Part shown: piece after piece, positions 41,285 to 50,099 of the stretch
Numbering within the stretch: the stretch's first letter is position 1
Layout: every line of letters begins with the position of its first letter
From: Candidatus Poribacteria bacterium
GTDB lineage: Bacteria; Poribacteria; WGA-4E; PCPOR2b
DNA: 64,000 nt
Direction of reading: 5' to 3'
Assembly (NCBI GenBank): GCA_028819845.1
Contig: JAPPKS010000006.1
Coordinates: forward strand, 81,570-145,569
Made by a program: the position numbers and the translations under genes
Notes under the pieces: generated by a model
What the model saw: the letters and a program-made list of their open reading frames with translations, nothing else
Database searches by the model: none
What the model was told of the DNA's origin: nothing

Positions 41285-42163
41285 ATGGCATCAGGAAACG
41301 GTACATCGTTGGCAAAGATTGAATCAAATCGGCGAAACGCACAAAAGTCCACTGGACCCAAAACCCAAGCGGGCAAAGAGAAATCAAAGATGAACGCCAT
41401 AAAACACGGACTGGTCGCGCAGGCAACGGTGATTCCGGTCGGAGAAGCCAAAGAGAGTGATTCCGAATTCACGCAGTTGTTGGATCGCGTCATAGCGGAG
41501 TTTGAACCACAGGGATTCATTGAGGAGATATTAGCCGAAAGAATCGCAATCTGCTACTGGCGGCTCAGACGCGCCGCCTACGCCGAAGTCGGCGAAATCC
41601 GCAAAGCGCTAGACACAGCCAAAGGGGAAACTTCTGAAGAAGATCTGTCTCGGTTATTGATTGCCACTTCCAAATATAGGGGTTACCTTCATAGACCTGA
41701 GATGCTGGCTGAATTGCAGAGCACAGAGGCAGGATTAGATTTCTTGATTGAATTTCTTAATGATGCGCGAACCGAGTTCGAGAAGTCCGGGTATATCTGT
41801 AATGAAACCCAAATCAAACTCAGCAATTATTTCGGTTATAACTATGATGCAGCAAAGCATGCCGATTACGATTTCTTGTCTTACAATGAAAGTGACATTG
41901 AGGATGAGAATTTGGAAGTTGAGGTTAACGAGACTGTCTTGTTTCGGATGCTCGTTGAGCAAACGGAGAGGTTATCGGCGAAAAAAGCCCTTCTCGAAGA
42001 AAATCGAAAGCTGCAACACGAAGTTGATGTCATTCGGAGTGCAATTCCCTTAGATGTTAATCGGATAACTCGCTACGAAGCAGCGATTGAACGCCAATTG
42101 TACAAAGCGCTAGACAAACTCGAAGATTTGCAACGGGCCCGGAAAGCGCAATCTCTAAATTAG
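41285..42163 (+). CDS. Conserved protein with N-terminal KSTGPKT motif
   Basis: ATG 41285 follows AAGGAG. The N-terminus has ESNRRNAQKSTGPKTQAGKE with KSKMNAIKHGLVAQ, a block found unchanged in many otherwise unstudied proteins of environmental bacteria (NRxNAxKSTGPxTxxGKxxSxxNAxKHG). The remaining 240 residues are helical and acidic (ILAERIAICYWRLRRAAYAE; EQTERLSAKKALLEENRKLQ), with a C-terminal coiled coil. The function is unknown. The basic N-terminal block may bind nucleic acid. Such genes are frequent in repeat-rich accessory DNA, as here. Confidence 0.75.
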   Translation: MASGNGTSLAKIESNRRNAQKSTGPKTQAGKEKSKMNAIKHGLVAQATVIPVGEAKESDSEFTQLLDRVIAEFEPQGFIEEILAERIAICYWRLRRAAYAEVGEIRKALDTAKGETSEEDLSRLLIATSKYRGYLHRPEMLAELQSTEAGLDFLIEFLNDARTEFEKSGYICNETQIKLSNYFGYNYDAAKHADYDFLSYNESDIEDENLEVEVNETVLFRMLVEQTERLSAKKALLEENRKLQHEVDVIRSAIPLDVNRITRYEAAIERQLYKALDKLEDLQRARKAQSLN

Positions 42164-42742
42164 CTCGTTTTTACGAAACGAACCCAAAACGAAGCCAAAT
42201 TACCTGACTCCATTTCCCCTCTCCCCACGACAAGGAATCGACTGCGCGGATAATGAAGCGGTAGATTGGGGATTGGTGCTTTACGAACCGCAAATTACCA
42301 ACACCTATCTCGTACAACGTCCTAATCCTCAATAGGGATGTTCCCGCCGATGTGCGCTGCGATATTTTTGCGAAACGAACCCAAAACGAAGCCAAATTTC
42401 CCTCTTGACAAGGGCCCCAGTTTTTGTAGGTTGGGTAGAGCGATTAGGCGAGTGAATAACGAGGGATCAAGCGAACGAATAGTGAGCGCGATAGACTTCA
42501 CTAGTCTTCTCCGAAACCCAACGTTTTTGCAGCGTTCGGGTAACCGGTTGACAGATGCCGCCACCAGGCGGATCCGAATAAAAAAGGGGGTTGTTTTGTA
42601 ATTGGGGTGGGGGATTGTGTTTGGGAGGTGTTTGGAATGGGGGAAGTTACAAAAGCGTTGGGTACCGGGAAAGATTAAGGAAACCTATCGCCCTCCCTAT
42701 TCGGTCAGTTGATCCTTCGCTATTCGCTCAATTGATCCCGCC
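42164..42742. repeat. Repeat-rich gap (three repeat families)
   Basis: Two copies of TTACGAAACGAACCCAAAAC, continuing GAAGCCAAATT, lie at 42168-42203 and 42365-42400; a third is at 44488-44522. A TTGTAGGTTGGGTAGAGCG arm starts at 42426. Arms of the GATCAAC palindrome family lie at 42467-42496 and as three consecutive partial arms at 42685-42755. Nested insertion of one repeat family inside another seems likely. No intact gene is seen. Confidence 0.6.
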
Positions 42743-42979
42743 CTATTCAGTCGGTTGATCCTTCGCTTCCTCGAAATGGCGGATTGCGGTTTCGAACTGG
42801 TCACGGCAACCCGGGTTGCAAAACCCGACGACATTGCCGTCGTATTCTGTGAGCGAATCAGCCTGAACCGGCTTGCCAGACCACGGGCAGGTTTCGTTGA
42901 TGCAATCCGCGATGTCTAAATCGGGGCGAGACGCGCTTTCCGGCATGGACGGAGTATAATCGTGGTGCTTATCTGACAT
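42743..42979 (-). CDS. YHS-like small metal-binding protein
   Basis: A 78-residue cytoplasmic protein. The core DCINETCPWSGKPVQADSLT, EYDGNVVGFCNPGCRDQFE and TAIRHFEEA has three Cys (CPWSGKPV, FCNPGC) and follows the pattern of YHS/TRASH-type metal-binding domains, in which a C-x-x-S-G-x-P motif and a later FCxxxC bind a metal. The gene's 3' end runs into GATCAAC-type repeat arms. A role in metal sensing or delivery is plausible but not shown. Confidence 0.7.
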   Translation of the reverse strand: MSDKHHDYTPSMPESASRPDLDIADCINETCPWSGKPVQADSLTEYDGNVVGFCNPGCRDQFETAIRHFEEAKDQPTE

Positions 42980-43074
42980 TCAAGTTCCCTAACAGTTACT
43001 CCTCAAAAAAACTGAGTCTCTACCATTTTGCCGTCTTTTATAGAACGACTTCGTAAGATTAAACCTATATTTCA

Positions 43075-43521
43075 TTATTTCGTTGAGAATATTTCGTGAT
43101 TTGGATCCCACCACAGAAAATAGCAAATTGCCCCGTCTCGTATTCCCCAGACACGTTCTTTCCTACTTATCCTAAACGAATATAGGTATTCAATTTCAAA
43201 GCTGAACTGAGAAAGCAGCTTCCGAGCGTCCTTATTTAAATTATTCATTTTCGATTTTGGAATTGGGTGCACATGTTTTCGTTCGCTGGTCAATATTGTT
43301 CCCCATTTCATGCCTTCATATCGCCAGATTTTAGCCCATACCTTTTCTAAAAACTCCGAACAGGTTAGATTATTTACGCCCCAACGTCCATCCTTATCAA
43401 TCTTAGAAAAATCCCACCTAAACGCCGAATCAGGTGAATCTGCCGAACTAGCTGGGACTTTCTTAACGTTAGAAGGGGATGTCTTCGGAGCTAGCTTCGG
43501 TTTCTTTCTGTGTTTTGCCAT
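43075..43521 (-). CDS. Probable toxin of a Panacea-type toxin-antitoxin pair
   Basis: A 148-residue protein with a basic, low-complexity start (MAKHRKKPKLAPKTSPSN) and a folded part from about residue 33 (FRWDFSKIDKDGRWGVNNLT; SEFLEKVWAKIWRYEGMKWG). The C-terminus (EYLYSFRISRKERVWGIRDG, AICYFLWWDPNHEIF) ends in a WxPxH segment. Its start overlaps the upstream Panacea-domain gene by 53 bases, the arrangement of two-gene toxin-antitoxin systems. The C-terminal strand pattern is like small RNA- or nucleotide-targeting toxins, but the activity is not determinable here. Confidence 0.65.
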   Translation of the reverse strand: MAKHRKKPKLAPKTSPSNVKKVPASSADSPDSAFRWDFSKIDKDGRWGVNNLTCSEFLEKVWAKIWRYEGMKWGTILTSERKHVHPIPKSKMNNLNKDARKLLSQFSFEIEYLYSFRISRKERVWGIRDGAICYFLWWDPNHEIFSTK

Positions 43522-43972
43522 TTTCGTTCTCTAGCAAACCACTATAGTAATCAGCCATAACACCATGTGCTATCTCCTTTGAGGCTTTCTCGAACGGCTT
43601 TAGTTCGCCTCTCGTTTCAAGCCAAGGCCTCTCCGAATGGGACAGTTCAATTAACCACTGGGCACTTCTGTGGCCATAGAATTCGAGCACCGCATCGATT
43701 GTTTCACGTTGAGATGCATGTGTCTTGATACAATCCGAGTCGCCTTCCGCAACATCCGATTGTGAAATCTTGTATTTTCGTCTATGAGTCTCATATAGTG
43801 CAGGCACAACAGGACCGTTTTCCCAAGCCTCAATTTTTTCATCAAATAGGGGTTCTTCATCCCATACCAATGACCATGCTTGACAGTAGTAGACTAACTT
43901 CTGAAGTTTCATTGTGGTCATGTTGCCCTTTTTCTCCAGAATATACGCTGCCACATCAAACACGCTTATCAT
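43469..43972 (-). CDS. Panacea-domain (DUF4065, SocA-like) antitoxin
   Basis: ATG 43972 follows GGAGGTTTC. The 167 residues begin SVFDVAAYILEKKGNMTTMK with LQKLVYYCQAWSLVWDEEPL, FDEKIEAWENGPVVPALYET and SQRETIDAVLEFYGHRSAQW, LIELSHSERPW. The LQKLxYxxQ, EAWxxGPVxxxLY and LSHxxxPW blocks define the Panacea domain, a hyperpromiscuous antitoxin domain paired with many unrelated toxins. It is upstream of and overlaps the 43075 gene, as expected when the antitoxin is made first. Confidence 0.88.
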   Translation of the reverse strand: MISVFDVAAYILEKKGNMTTMKLQKLVYYCQAWSLVWDEEPLFDEKIEAWENGPVVPALYETHRRKYKISQSDVAEGDSDCIKTHASQRETIDAVLEFYGHRSAQWLIELSHSERPWLETRGELKPFEKASKEIAHGVMADYYSGLLENENGKTQKETEASSEDIPF

Positions 43973-44810
43973 GAAACCTCCTCCATTGTTTTCCAAATGT
44001 TGGATAGGGAGTATTTTAACAGATGTTAAGTAAAAACGTATAATACAATACACGCTGCAAAGATGTCAAGGAATATTCCACTCACCTGTGCAGCCCTTCT
44101 TGGTGAAGATAGGGCGGAATTATGGTATAATTGAATTGAATTTTCAGCAGTTGAATATGCAGCGCTTGTAGGTTGGGTTAAGCGGGTAATTCCACAAGCA
44201 TTCCTGCGTCAAGATTCGTCCCGATTTCTTCACGACGCGGCTGGAAAATACGCGGAGCGTAACCCAACGCTTTTCGTATACTACAACCACTAGTCAACGG
44301 TACAATTCGCATTTAACAAAAAACGTTGGGTTACGCTTCACTAGGTCAAATTTTGAACGCAATCAAAACTCGTAACGCACGCGGCACACATGCGTTCGTT
44401 CGTCAACACCGCTCTACCCAACCTACAAAAGCCAAATAAATTTGCGGCGTGACAGAAGCATCTGAAACCGCTAGCCTAATCACCAAATTTTACGAAACGA
44501 ACCCAAAACCAAGCCAAATTTCCATCTACAACTTCTCGCCTGCCAAGCAAGTCTAGGGAGTTAGGAAATAAATTGCCGGAACACAAACGGCATTTGTTGG
44601 GTGGATAAGGTTGTTGCCGGTATTCTCATTCTTCCGTTTTGTATATTAACCACCTTTATATCATTGCGTATACTTTCTACTTCTGGTAAAATATAATGAA
44701 GTTTGGACTATATCGCAGGACGCTGGTAGGCCTCAATGAGAATAGCTTACATCGCGCACGTTCCGAGACACCACATGGTAGTAGTTATTTTCACATAGGA
44801 GATTCGAAAA
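43973..44810. repeat. Gap with a nested palindromic element (GTAGGTTGGGT family)
   Basis: The element spans 44166-44428. Its outer arms are TTGTAGGTTGGGT and ACCCAACCTACAA. Its inner arms are AGCGTAACCCAACGCTTTT (44256-44274) and the complement with one mismatch (44319-44337). No coding frame is inside. A copy of the TTTACGAAACGAACCC repeat follows at 44488-44522. The 3' part (44530-44810) is AT-rich and leads to the next gene; no clear promoter was resolved. Confidence 0.65.
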
Positions 44811-45038
44811 ATGGCTGATGCAATGCCCTATATTCCTTTTCATCGTGTGAAGGATTGGAAATCTGGCGATAGAATCACCGTGGACGGTAATCCAGGGAAA
44901 ATCCATGATATTGCTCAATTTGAAAATCCTACAGGTTCCGGAGAAAAAATTGCGTCCATCGGTGTGGAATACGACAATGAACCAGGTGTTATTAGACTTG
45001 TTGACTTTGATATCCACCAACTCGAACTTGGACGTTAA
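44811..45038 (+). CDS. Small hypothetical protein
   Basis: ATG 44811 follows AGGAG at nine bases. Seventy-five residues with alternating strands (RVKDWKSGDRITVDGNPGKI; KIASIGVEYDNEPGVIRLVD) and few charges that would make helices, so a small beta-barrel (SH3-like) is likely. The family is not recognised. It precedes, by 135 bases, the membrane protein at 45174 on the same strand; whether they form an operon is uncertain. Confidence 0.6.
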   Translation: MADAMPYIPFHRVKDWKSGDRITVDGNPGKIHDIAQFENPTGSGEKIASIGVEYDNEPGVIRLVDFDIHQLELGR

Positions 45039-45173
45039 CAACTACCAACCACTCTCGCCAAAGATGACACCTCCCCCAAAGCCTTTCACATTGAGAGCGG
45101 TGTCTGCGGTATATACCCAATCTTCCTACCGTTAGAGTGAACTGCCTGACTATATTATTCGACAGGAATTGAA

Positions 45174-46055
45174 GTGGAACAGCAAAATCAAGCCATATTA
45201 ACCACAGAGTTATCGGAGCAGATTGTCGCCTGCACTTTTTCTAAAGCAGATTTACAATCCCTCTGTGAAAAACTGCAAGAGTCGAGTTACGAAGCAGCGG
45301 AGGAAGAAATAAACCACTATATGCCGCTAGATCGACCGCCGGAACAAATCCTCGCAGATAGAGAAACGCTTCGATCAGGATTTGAACTACATGTAGCTGT
45401 ACGAGGAATTGGCGACAAACAAGTTGTTGGAACAATTCCAGTGGTGTTTAATTCTCCTCGTTTTCCGGAGAAAGTAAAGGGTCTTTACATTGACAGTGCC
45501 ATAAATTTAAAAAATTTGTACAATTGGTCTCCGAGAAATCATTTCGAGTTGATTCTGGATTTTACTAAACCCGAACCGTTCAATCTATCACTTTCGCCTT
45601 CTGCGCCCACCCCAAATGGCAGCAATATTTTTGTTTCTGGGCGAAATGAAACTTGGGTTAATGGAGTTTACCATGCTGTAATGGAATTCGTCAAAAACAG
45701 GAAGACGCGCCGGCGATTTCTTCACAAACGTGGCATTTATGATGTGCTTGTAATCTTTATAGGATTTCCATTCGCGTTTTGGATTACATTCAGGTTATCT
45801 GAATGGATAAACAGTTTGTTCGATGGCTTCTCGGTCTTTGTTCGAAATGGGGCGTATGTTTTTCTATTTCTGGTGTCGCTAAATATATTCAAAGCATTGT
45901 TTGACTACGCCAGATGGACGTTTCCGATTTTAGAGTATAAGGGCGCCACGGACACTGCTCGAAAACATAGATATTTTCTGGGGACCCTAGCCATAGCGGT
46001 ATTTGGGAATTTCCTCTATGATTTGATTAAGAGTATGGCCGCCCTAATCCAGTAG
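45174..46055 (+). CDS. Uncharacterised protein with C-terminal membrane helices
   Basis: GTG 45174 opens 293 residues. The N-terminal 170 form a soluble domain (FSKADLQSLCEKLQESSYEA; GFELHVAVRGIGDKQVVGT; FPEKVKGLYIDSAINLKNLY), including ETWVNGVYHAVMEFVKNRKT before the membrane part. Three hydrophobic helices follow (YDVLVIFIGFPFAFWITFRL; AYVFLFLVSLNIFKALFDYA; GTLAIAVFGNFLYDLIKSMA). I do not recognise the family. A soluble sensor-like domain with a few C-terminal helices, within an island of defence genes, suggests a membrane effector, but this is context only. Confidence 0.6.
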   Translation: MEQQNQAILTTELSEQIVACTFSKADLQSLCEKLQESSYEAAEEEINHYMPLDRPPEQILADRETLRSGFELHVAVRGIGDKQVVGTIPVVFNSPRFPEKVKGLYIDSAINLKNLYNWSPRNHFELILDFTKPEPFNLSLSPSAPTPNGSNIFVSGRNETWVNGVYHAVMEFVKNRKTRRRFLHKRGIYDVLVIFIGFPFAFWITFRLSEWINSLFDGFSVFVRNGAYVFLFLVSLNIFKALFDYARWTFPILEYKGATDTARKHRYFLGTLAIAVFGNFLYDLIKSMAALIQ

Positions 46056-46434
46056 AATCCCCCCAGACTTTTTTAGAAATTCAAATTCAAAGCGTACACA
46101 CCATCCCATCTGAATGGCTATCACCGCATGCGAGTAGCCCATCTCGGTTTGCTAACTCTAACCGGCGAAAACACTTCTCCTACGCCCTCTTGGAATCCAA
46201 ACCCATTCAACGTAAACGTCAACCTACCGTAAGCGACGTGTACTTACGCCACAAGCCGGGAAGGGAATCTCCTTCCCCCGCTACAAATTTACAGAGTTTT
46301 GCAAGGCGTATGGTAAAAAAGGATACATTTTTGCCAAACGAACCCAATTTCTTCGAGCGCACAATCTCACGGAGAAAACACACCCCGCACATTCGCCCTT
46401 ACCCAATGCCAGCGAGGCCCTTTAGAACGCTTCT
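46056..46434 (+). pseudogene. Gap with an unrecognised coding fragment
   Basis: From 46216 to the stop at 46423-46425 one frame reads TPQAGKGISFPRYKFTEFCK, AYGKKGYIFAKRTQFLRAHN, LTEKT. It has no start codon. The IFAKRTQ segment is the protein-frame version of the short repeat found at 42168, 42365 and 44488 (FTKRTQNEAKF). So this looks like the tail of a repeated coding element. The other frames here show no protein character. The rest of the gap shows nothing. Confidence 0.3.
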
Positions 46435-47685
46435 ATGACCCCAATCCAAAAATCAGCCCAACCCCATGAAAAACGGAATTTCATTGTATTCGTTGTGAAT
46501 CAGATTTTCGTGCGTATCGGCTGGATATTTAAGACCGAAACGGTGGTCATGCCCGGCTTTCTCGATACGCATACCCCATCGGGCGTCATACGCGGATTCC
46601 TGCCGCTTATCGCCCGAGTCGGACAGAGCTTGCCCCAGTTTCTCATCGCACACCAAGTTTCAAAGATGCCCAGAAAACAGGCTGTGTTTATAGGGTCAGC
46701 GTTCGGCATCATGATCCCTTGGCTCACGCTGGCGCTGATTTTGGGGTTAACGCGTTTCGCTGGAAACGTCATCGTCGGGTTCTTTCTGGCATCATACACA
46801 ATGCACTGGCTAATGCTCGGCTGCAACATGCTTGCAAACGGCACCCTGCAAGGCAAACTAATCCGCCCAGAAAGGCGCGGGCGAATCCTGGCTTATGCAA
46901 ATACCATCGGGTGTATGCTTGCGATTGCCGCGTTCTGGTTGGTCGTGCCGTACTGGTTGCGTGAAGGAAACACGAATTATGCCTGGATATTCGGAACCAC
47001 CGGCGGCTTCTTCGGTCTCGCCGCATATGCCGGTTTGTATTTCCGCGAACCGCCAGACTCAACCGTGCAGGAATCTTCTCCCCTACTTAAGTTTCTCGGT
47101 TCCGGCTTGATGCTGGTGCGCCGTGACCGGGATTTTCGCAGGCTGGCAGTGGTAATCCTTCTGTTCTACGTCGTTTGGTTGCTTTTCCCGCACTACACCG
47201 TTTTCGGGATGCGCAGGTTGGGATTGGCGCCAGGGAACTTTTTCACCTTAATCGCCGTTCAGAATACAATAAACGCTTTGAGTTCCGGAGTGATGGGCAA
47301 TCTAGCCGATCGGCGGGGCAACCGGTTTGTGCTGCGAATGCTCATTTTCATCGGCGCCTTAGCCCCATTGGCAGCTATCTTTATTAGCCGGTTAGCCATA
47401 GGCGCGGACCTCTATTGGATTGTGTACGCTTTTCTTGGATTCATTCCCGTTTCGAATCGTGTTGTCATAAACTACACCCTGGAGATTGCTCCGCAACAAA
47501 AACACCCGCAATACTTGGGAGTCATGAGTCTCTTCCAAGCGCTCCCGTTGTGCGCGTCGCCTCTGCTCGGGCTGCTGATTGACCGACTCTCTTTTGAACC
47601 TGTATTTGTCTTCTGCTCGTTAATTACCCTGTGGGCAGTCTTCCTAACCTTCCGCTTGAGTGAACCTAGATTCGCCCATTCGTAG
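46435..47685 (+). CDS. MFS transporter
   Basis: A 416-residue protein with about twelve membrane helices (GFLPLIARVGQSLPQFLIAH; TLALILGLTRFAGNVIVGFF; FLGFIPVSNRVVINYTLEIA). NLADRRGNRFVLRM after helix 8 is the D-x-x-G-x-R loop of the major facilitator superfamily, and KMPRKQAVFIGSAFG is the matching loop in the first half. The substrate is unknown. It is a tandem paralogue of the 47775 gene: same N-terminus (PHEKxNFxVFVVNQ) and about two-thirds identical by eye. The pair are on one strand with no gene between. Confidence 0.8.
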   Translation: MTPIQKSAQPHEKRNFIVFVVNQIFVRIGWIFKTETVVMPGFLDTHTPSGVIRGFLPLIARVGQSLPQFLIAHQVSKMPRKQAVFIGSAFGIMIPWLTLALILGLTRFAGNVIVGFFLASYTMHWLMLGCNMLANGTLQGKLIRPERRGRILAYANTIGCMLAIAAFWLVVPYWLREGNTNYAWIFGTTGGFFGLAAYAGLYFREPPDSTVQESSPLLKFLGSGLMLVRRDRDFRRLAVVILLFYVVWLLFPHYTVFGMRRLGLAPGNFFTLIAVQNTINALSSGVMGNLADRRGNRFVLRMLIFIGALAPLAAIFISRLAIGADLYWIVYAFLGFIPVSNRVVINYTLEIAPQQKHPQYLGVMSLFQALPLCASPLLGLLIDRLSFEPVFVFCSLITLWAVFLTFRLSEPRFAHS

Positions 47686-47774
47686 GTTTGGTTAAATTCA
47701 GGCGAACAGAAAGTGACTGCAATAGAGTTTGCTGCACGATAGACATTCTAACCTCTTACAACGCCAGCATATTG

Positions 47775-49046
47775 ATGAACAACATTGAAAATTCATCTCA
47801 ACCCCATGAAAAACACAACTTCATGGTATTCGTCGTGAATCAGGTATTGGTGCGCATCGGCTGGATATTCAAGAACGAAACTGCCATTATTCCACGATTC
47901 CTTGAATTGCACAGCCCGTCGGGCGTCATACGCGGCTTCCTCCCGCTTATCTTTGGACTCGGGCAAAGTCTGCCCCTATTTCTCATCGCGCACCCGGTTT
48001 CAAAGATGACTAGAAAAAAGGGCGTGTTCGTAATCTCCGCGTTCGGCAACGCCCTCCCCTGGTTGGTTCTGGCGTTGATATTGGGATTGTCAGATTTCGC
48101 TGGTCCTGTCGTCGTAGGTATCTTTTTGGTATCACACACACTGAGCTGGTTGATGATGGGGTGTAATCGGCTCGCCATCGGCGTCCTGCAAGGAAAGTTA
48201 ATCCGCGTCGATCAGCGCGGCCGGCTGTTAGCTTATGACAATTCCATCGGCTGCCTACTTGCGGTTGCCGCTTTTTGGCTGGTCATGCCGCATTGGCTGC
48301 GAGAAGGAAACACGCATTATGCGTGGATTTTTGGCACCGCCGGGGGTTTCTTCGGTCTTGCCGCGTGCGCCAGTTTCTATTTTCGGGAGACGCCGGACTG
48401 GTATTCTTGGGAACCATCCGGCTCATCTGCGCCTCCCTCTTTTGCCAAGTTTCTTAGTTCGGGATTGATGCTGGTACGTTATGACCGAAACTTCCGCACA
48501 CTCGCGGTAGTTATTGTGTTGTTCCATCTCGCTTGGCTGCTCTTCCCGCACTACACGGTATTTGGGATGCGGAGACTGGGACTGGCGCCCGCGAACTTCT
48601 TTGTCATAATTTCTGTACAGAATGTCGTAACCGCGTTCGGTTCTTGGGCGATGGGAAACTTAGCCGATCGGCGAGGCAACCGGCTTGTGCTGCGTATTTT
48701 AGTTTTCATCGGCGTTTTCGCTCCTTTGTCAGCAATTGCCATCAGCCGGCTGCCCATGGGAGCTGACTTCTATTGGTTTGTGTTTGCGTTTCTGGGATTT
48801 TTTCCGGCATTCAATCGTGTCATAATGAACTACACGCTTGAGATCGCGCCGCGCGCCAAGCACTCGCAATATCTGGGTGTGATAAATTTAATCCAAGCCT
48901 GCTCGCTTTTCGCATCCCCGCTGATTGGGCTTCTAATCGACCGGCTCTCATTTGAACCCGTGTTTATTTCCGGCGCCGTATTGGCGCTTACGGCAGGATT
49001 ACTGACCTTCTGGTTGGCTGAACCCAGACACTCTCGGATTTTTTAG
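47775..49046 (+). CDS. MFS transporter, tandem paralogue
   Basis: ATG 47775 is chosen because the sequence from it aligns with the start of the upstream paralogue (QPHEKHNFMVFVVNQVLVRI); an earlier start at 47688 would add residues absent from it. The 423 residues repeat the MFS features: SKMTRKKGVFVISAFG, NLADRRGNRLVLRILVFIG, FFPAFNRVIMNYTLEIAPRA. A six-residue insert (SWEPSGSS) follows FRETPDW, a difference from the first copy. Substrate specificity has probably diverged; direct evidence is lacking. Confidence 0.8.
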   Translation: MNNIENSSQPHEKHNFMVFVVNQVLVRIGWIFKNETAIIPRFLELHSPSGVIRGFLPLIFGLGQSLPLFLIAHPVSKMTRKKGVFVISAFGNALPWLVLALILGLSDFAGPVVVGIFLVSHTLSWLMMGCNRLAIGVLQGKLIRVDQRGRLLAYDNSIGCLLAVAAFWLVMPHWLREGNTHYAWIFGTAGGFFGLAACASFYFRETPDWYSWEPSGSSAPPSFAKFLSSGLMLVRYDRNFRTLAVVIVLFHLAWLLFPHYTVFGMRRLGLAPANFFVIISVQNVVTAFGSWAMGNLADRRGNRLVLRILVFIGVFAPLSAIAISRLPMGADFYWFVFAFLGFFPAFNRVIMNYTLEIAPRAKHSQYLGVINLIQACSLFASPLIGLLIDRLSFEPVFISGAVLALTAGLLTFWLAEPRHSRIF

Positions 49047-49220
49047 CCGCCGCCAAACCAAAATTTCCCGCACCGATTCTCAGCACCATTTTACATCCGA
49101 AATTGCTTAACCGCTGTTTTGCAATGATATGCAAAGTTTGTTTTGCCCAACCCGCCTTGTTAGTGTTATTATAAGAAGAAGCGAGATACCAGCACATATT
49201 CCAATTTTGGAGTTTCCCAA

Positions 49221-50099
49221 ATGAAAAAGGGGAGTCGCCCTGAAACCCATCCCGTCCTGCAATCGAGGCTTAGTTTTGTTGAGCGACGAATGCATCGGGC
49301 GCGCCGGCAGCTCAAACGGAGAACGCGGCGTGCATTGGTGCCGCTTGACATTCAAGAATCCGTCGGTATCTCCCAAATCAAAGGGGATGTGCTAATCGTC
49401 AGCGACAATCCTCACATACAACAAAAGGTTGAGACGACGTTGCAGTCCGAAACCTATCAATGCGATATCGCCCAAAATGGAATCGAAGCCATCGGGTATA
49501 TGAAGTTGGGAAATTACCGAATGGTCGTGTTGGATCGAACCCGCCGCGGACGGTCTCAGGTTTTCCGCTACATCGAACGCTACCGTCCGCATATCAAGGT
49601 AATCTCAATAGTAAATGACGAGAACCGTGCGCGGGAATCCATGGCGTTCGGCGGATATAGTTTTCTGTTGGGCACTGAATTTGATCCGGAGCAGTTGCGG
49701 ACGTGCCTAACCAGTTCCCTTCAACTCAATCACCGGGTATGCCATATCTTGGCAAGCGGACAGCCGTGCAACCGTTCCTGCATCAACAATTATCAATGGG
49801 CAACCGATTTCCAAGAAATGCAATACGAAAGACAGCTCGCGAGAGAATCACCGCCCGAAATCGAAATGGAACACGTAGACCAAGAAATTGATGATGTCGA
49901 TCCCCTTCAAACCGAGCAATCCGATTTCTTCGAGGAACTAGAGGAAGTGCATGACGAGGCGTTGATGGAAGTCGAGGAGGAGGAGATAGAAAAAATCCAA
50001 GAGGAGCGGCTGGAGGAATTCGAACAAGAGGACGCTCAAGAGGCAGAGTCTATGGAGCTAACCGGCGATGATTCCTCCTCCGAACAAAACGGCAACTAG
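49221..50099 (+). CDS. Receiver-domain protein with acidic tail
   Basis: A 292-residue cytoplasmic protein. A basic N-terminus (FVERRMHRARRQLKRRTRRA) precedes a CheY-like domain: GDVLIVSDNPHIQQKVETTL, YQCDIAQNGIEAIGYMKLGN, YRMVVLDRTRRGRSQVF with the phosphorylatable Asp of VVLD, and HIKVISIVNDENRARESMAF. The switch region lacks the usual K (SFLLGTEFD where K is expected), so it may be a degenerate receiver. No output domain follows; instead about 90 residues are strongly acidic (EVDEIEKIQEERLEEFEQED-like). It may bind partners rather than DNA. Confidence 0.7.
   Translation: MKKGSRPETHPVLQSRLSFVERRMHRARRQLKRRTRRALVPLDIQESVGISQIKGDVLIVSDNPHIQQKVETTLQSETYQCDIAQNGIEAIGYMKLGNYRMVVLDRTRRGRSQVFRYIERYRPHIKVISIVNDENRARESMAFGGYSFLLGTEFDPEQLRTCLTSSLQLNHRVCHILASGQPCNRSCINNYQWATDFQEMQYERQLARESPPEIEMEHVDQEIDDVDPLQTEQSDFFEELEEVHDEALMEVEEEEIEKIQEERLEEFEQEDAQEAESMELTGDDSSSEQNGN

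Noticed and set aside
46190..46438. 82-codon frame before the first MFS gene
   Set aside because: A different frame of the same DNA reads as the IFAKRTQ coding fragment, so this frame is a shadow.
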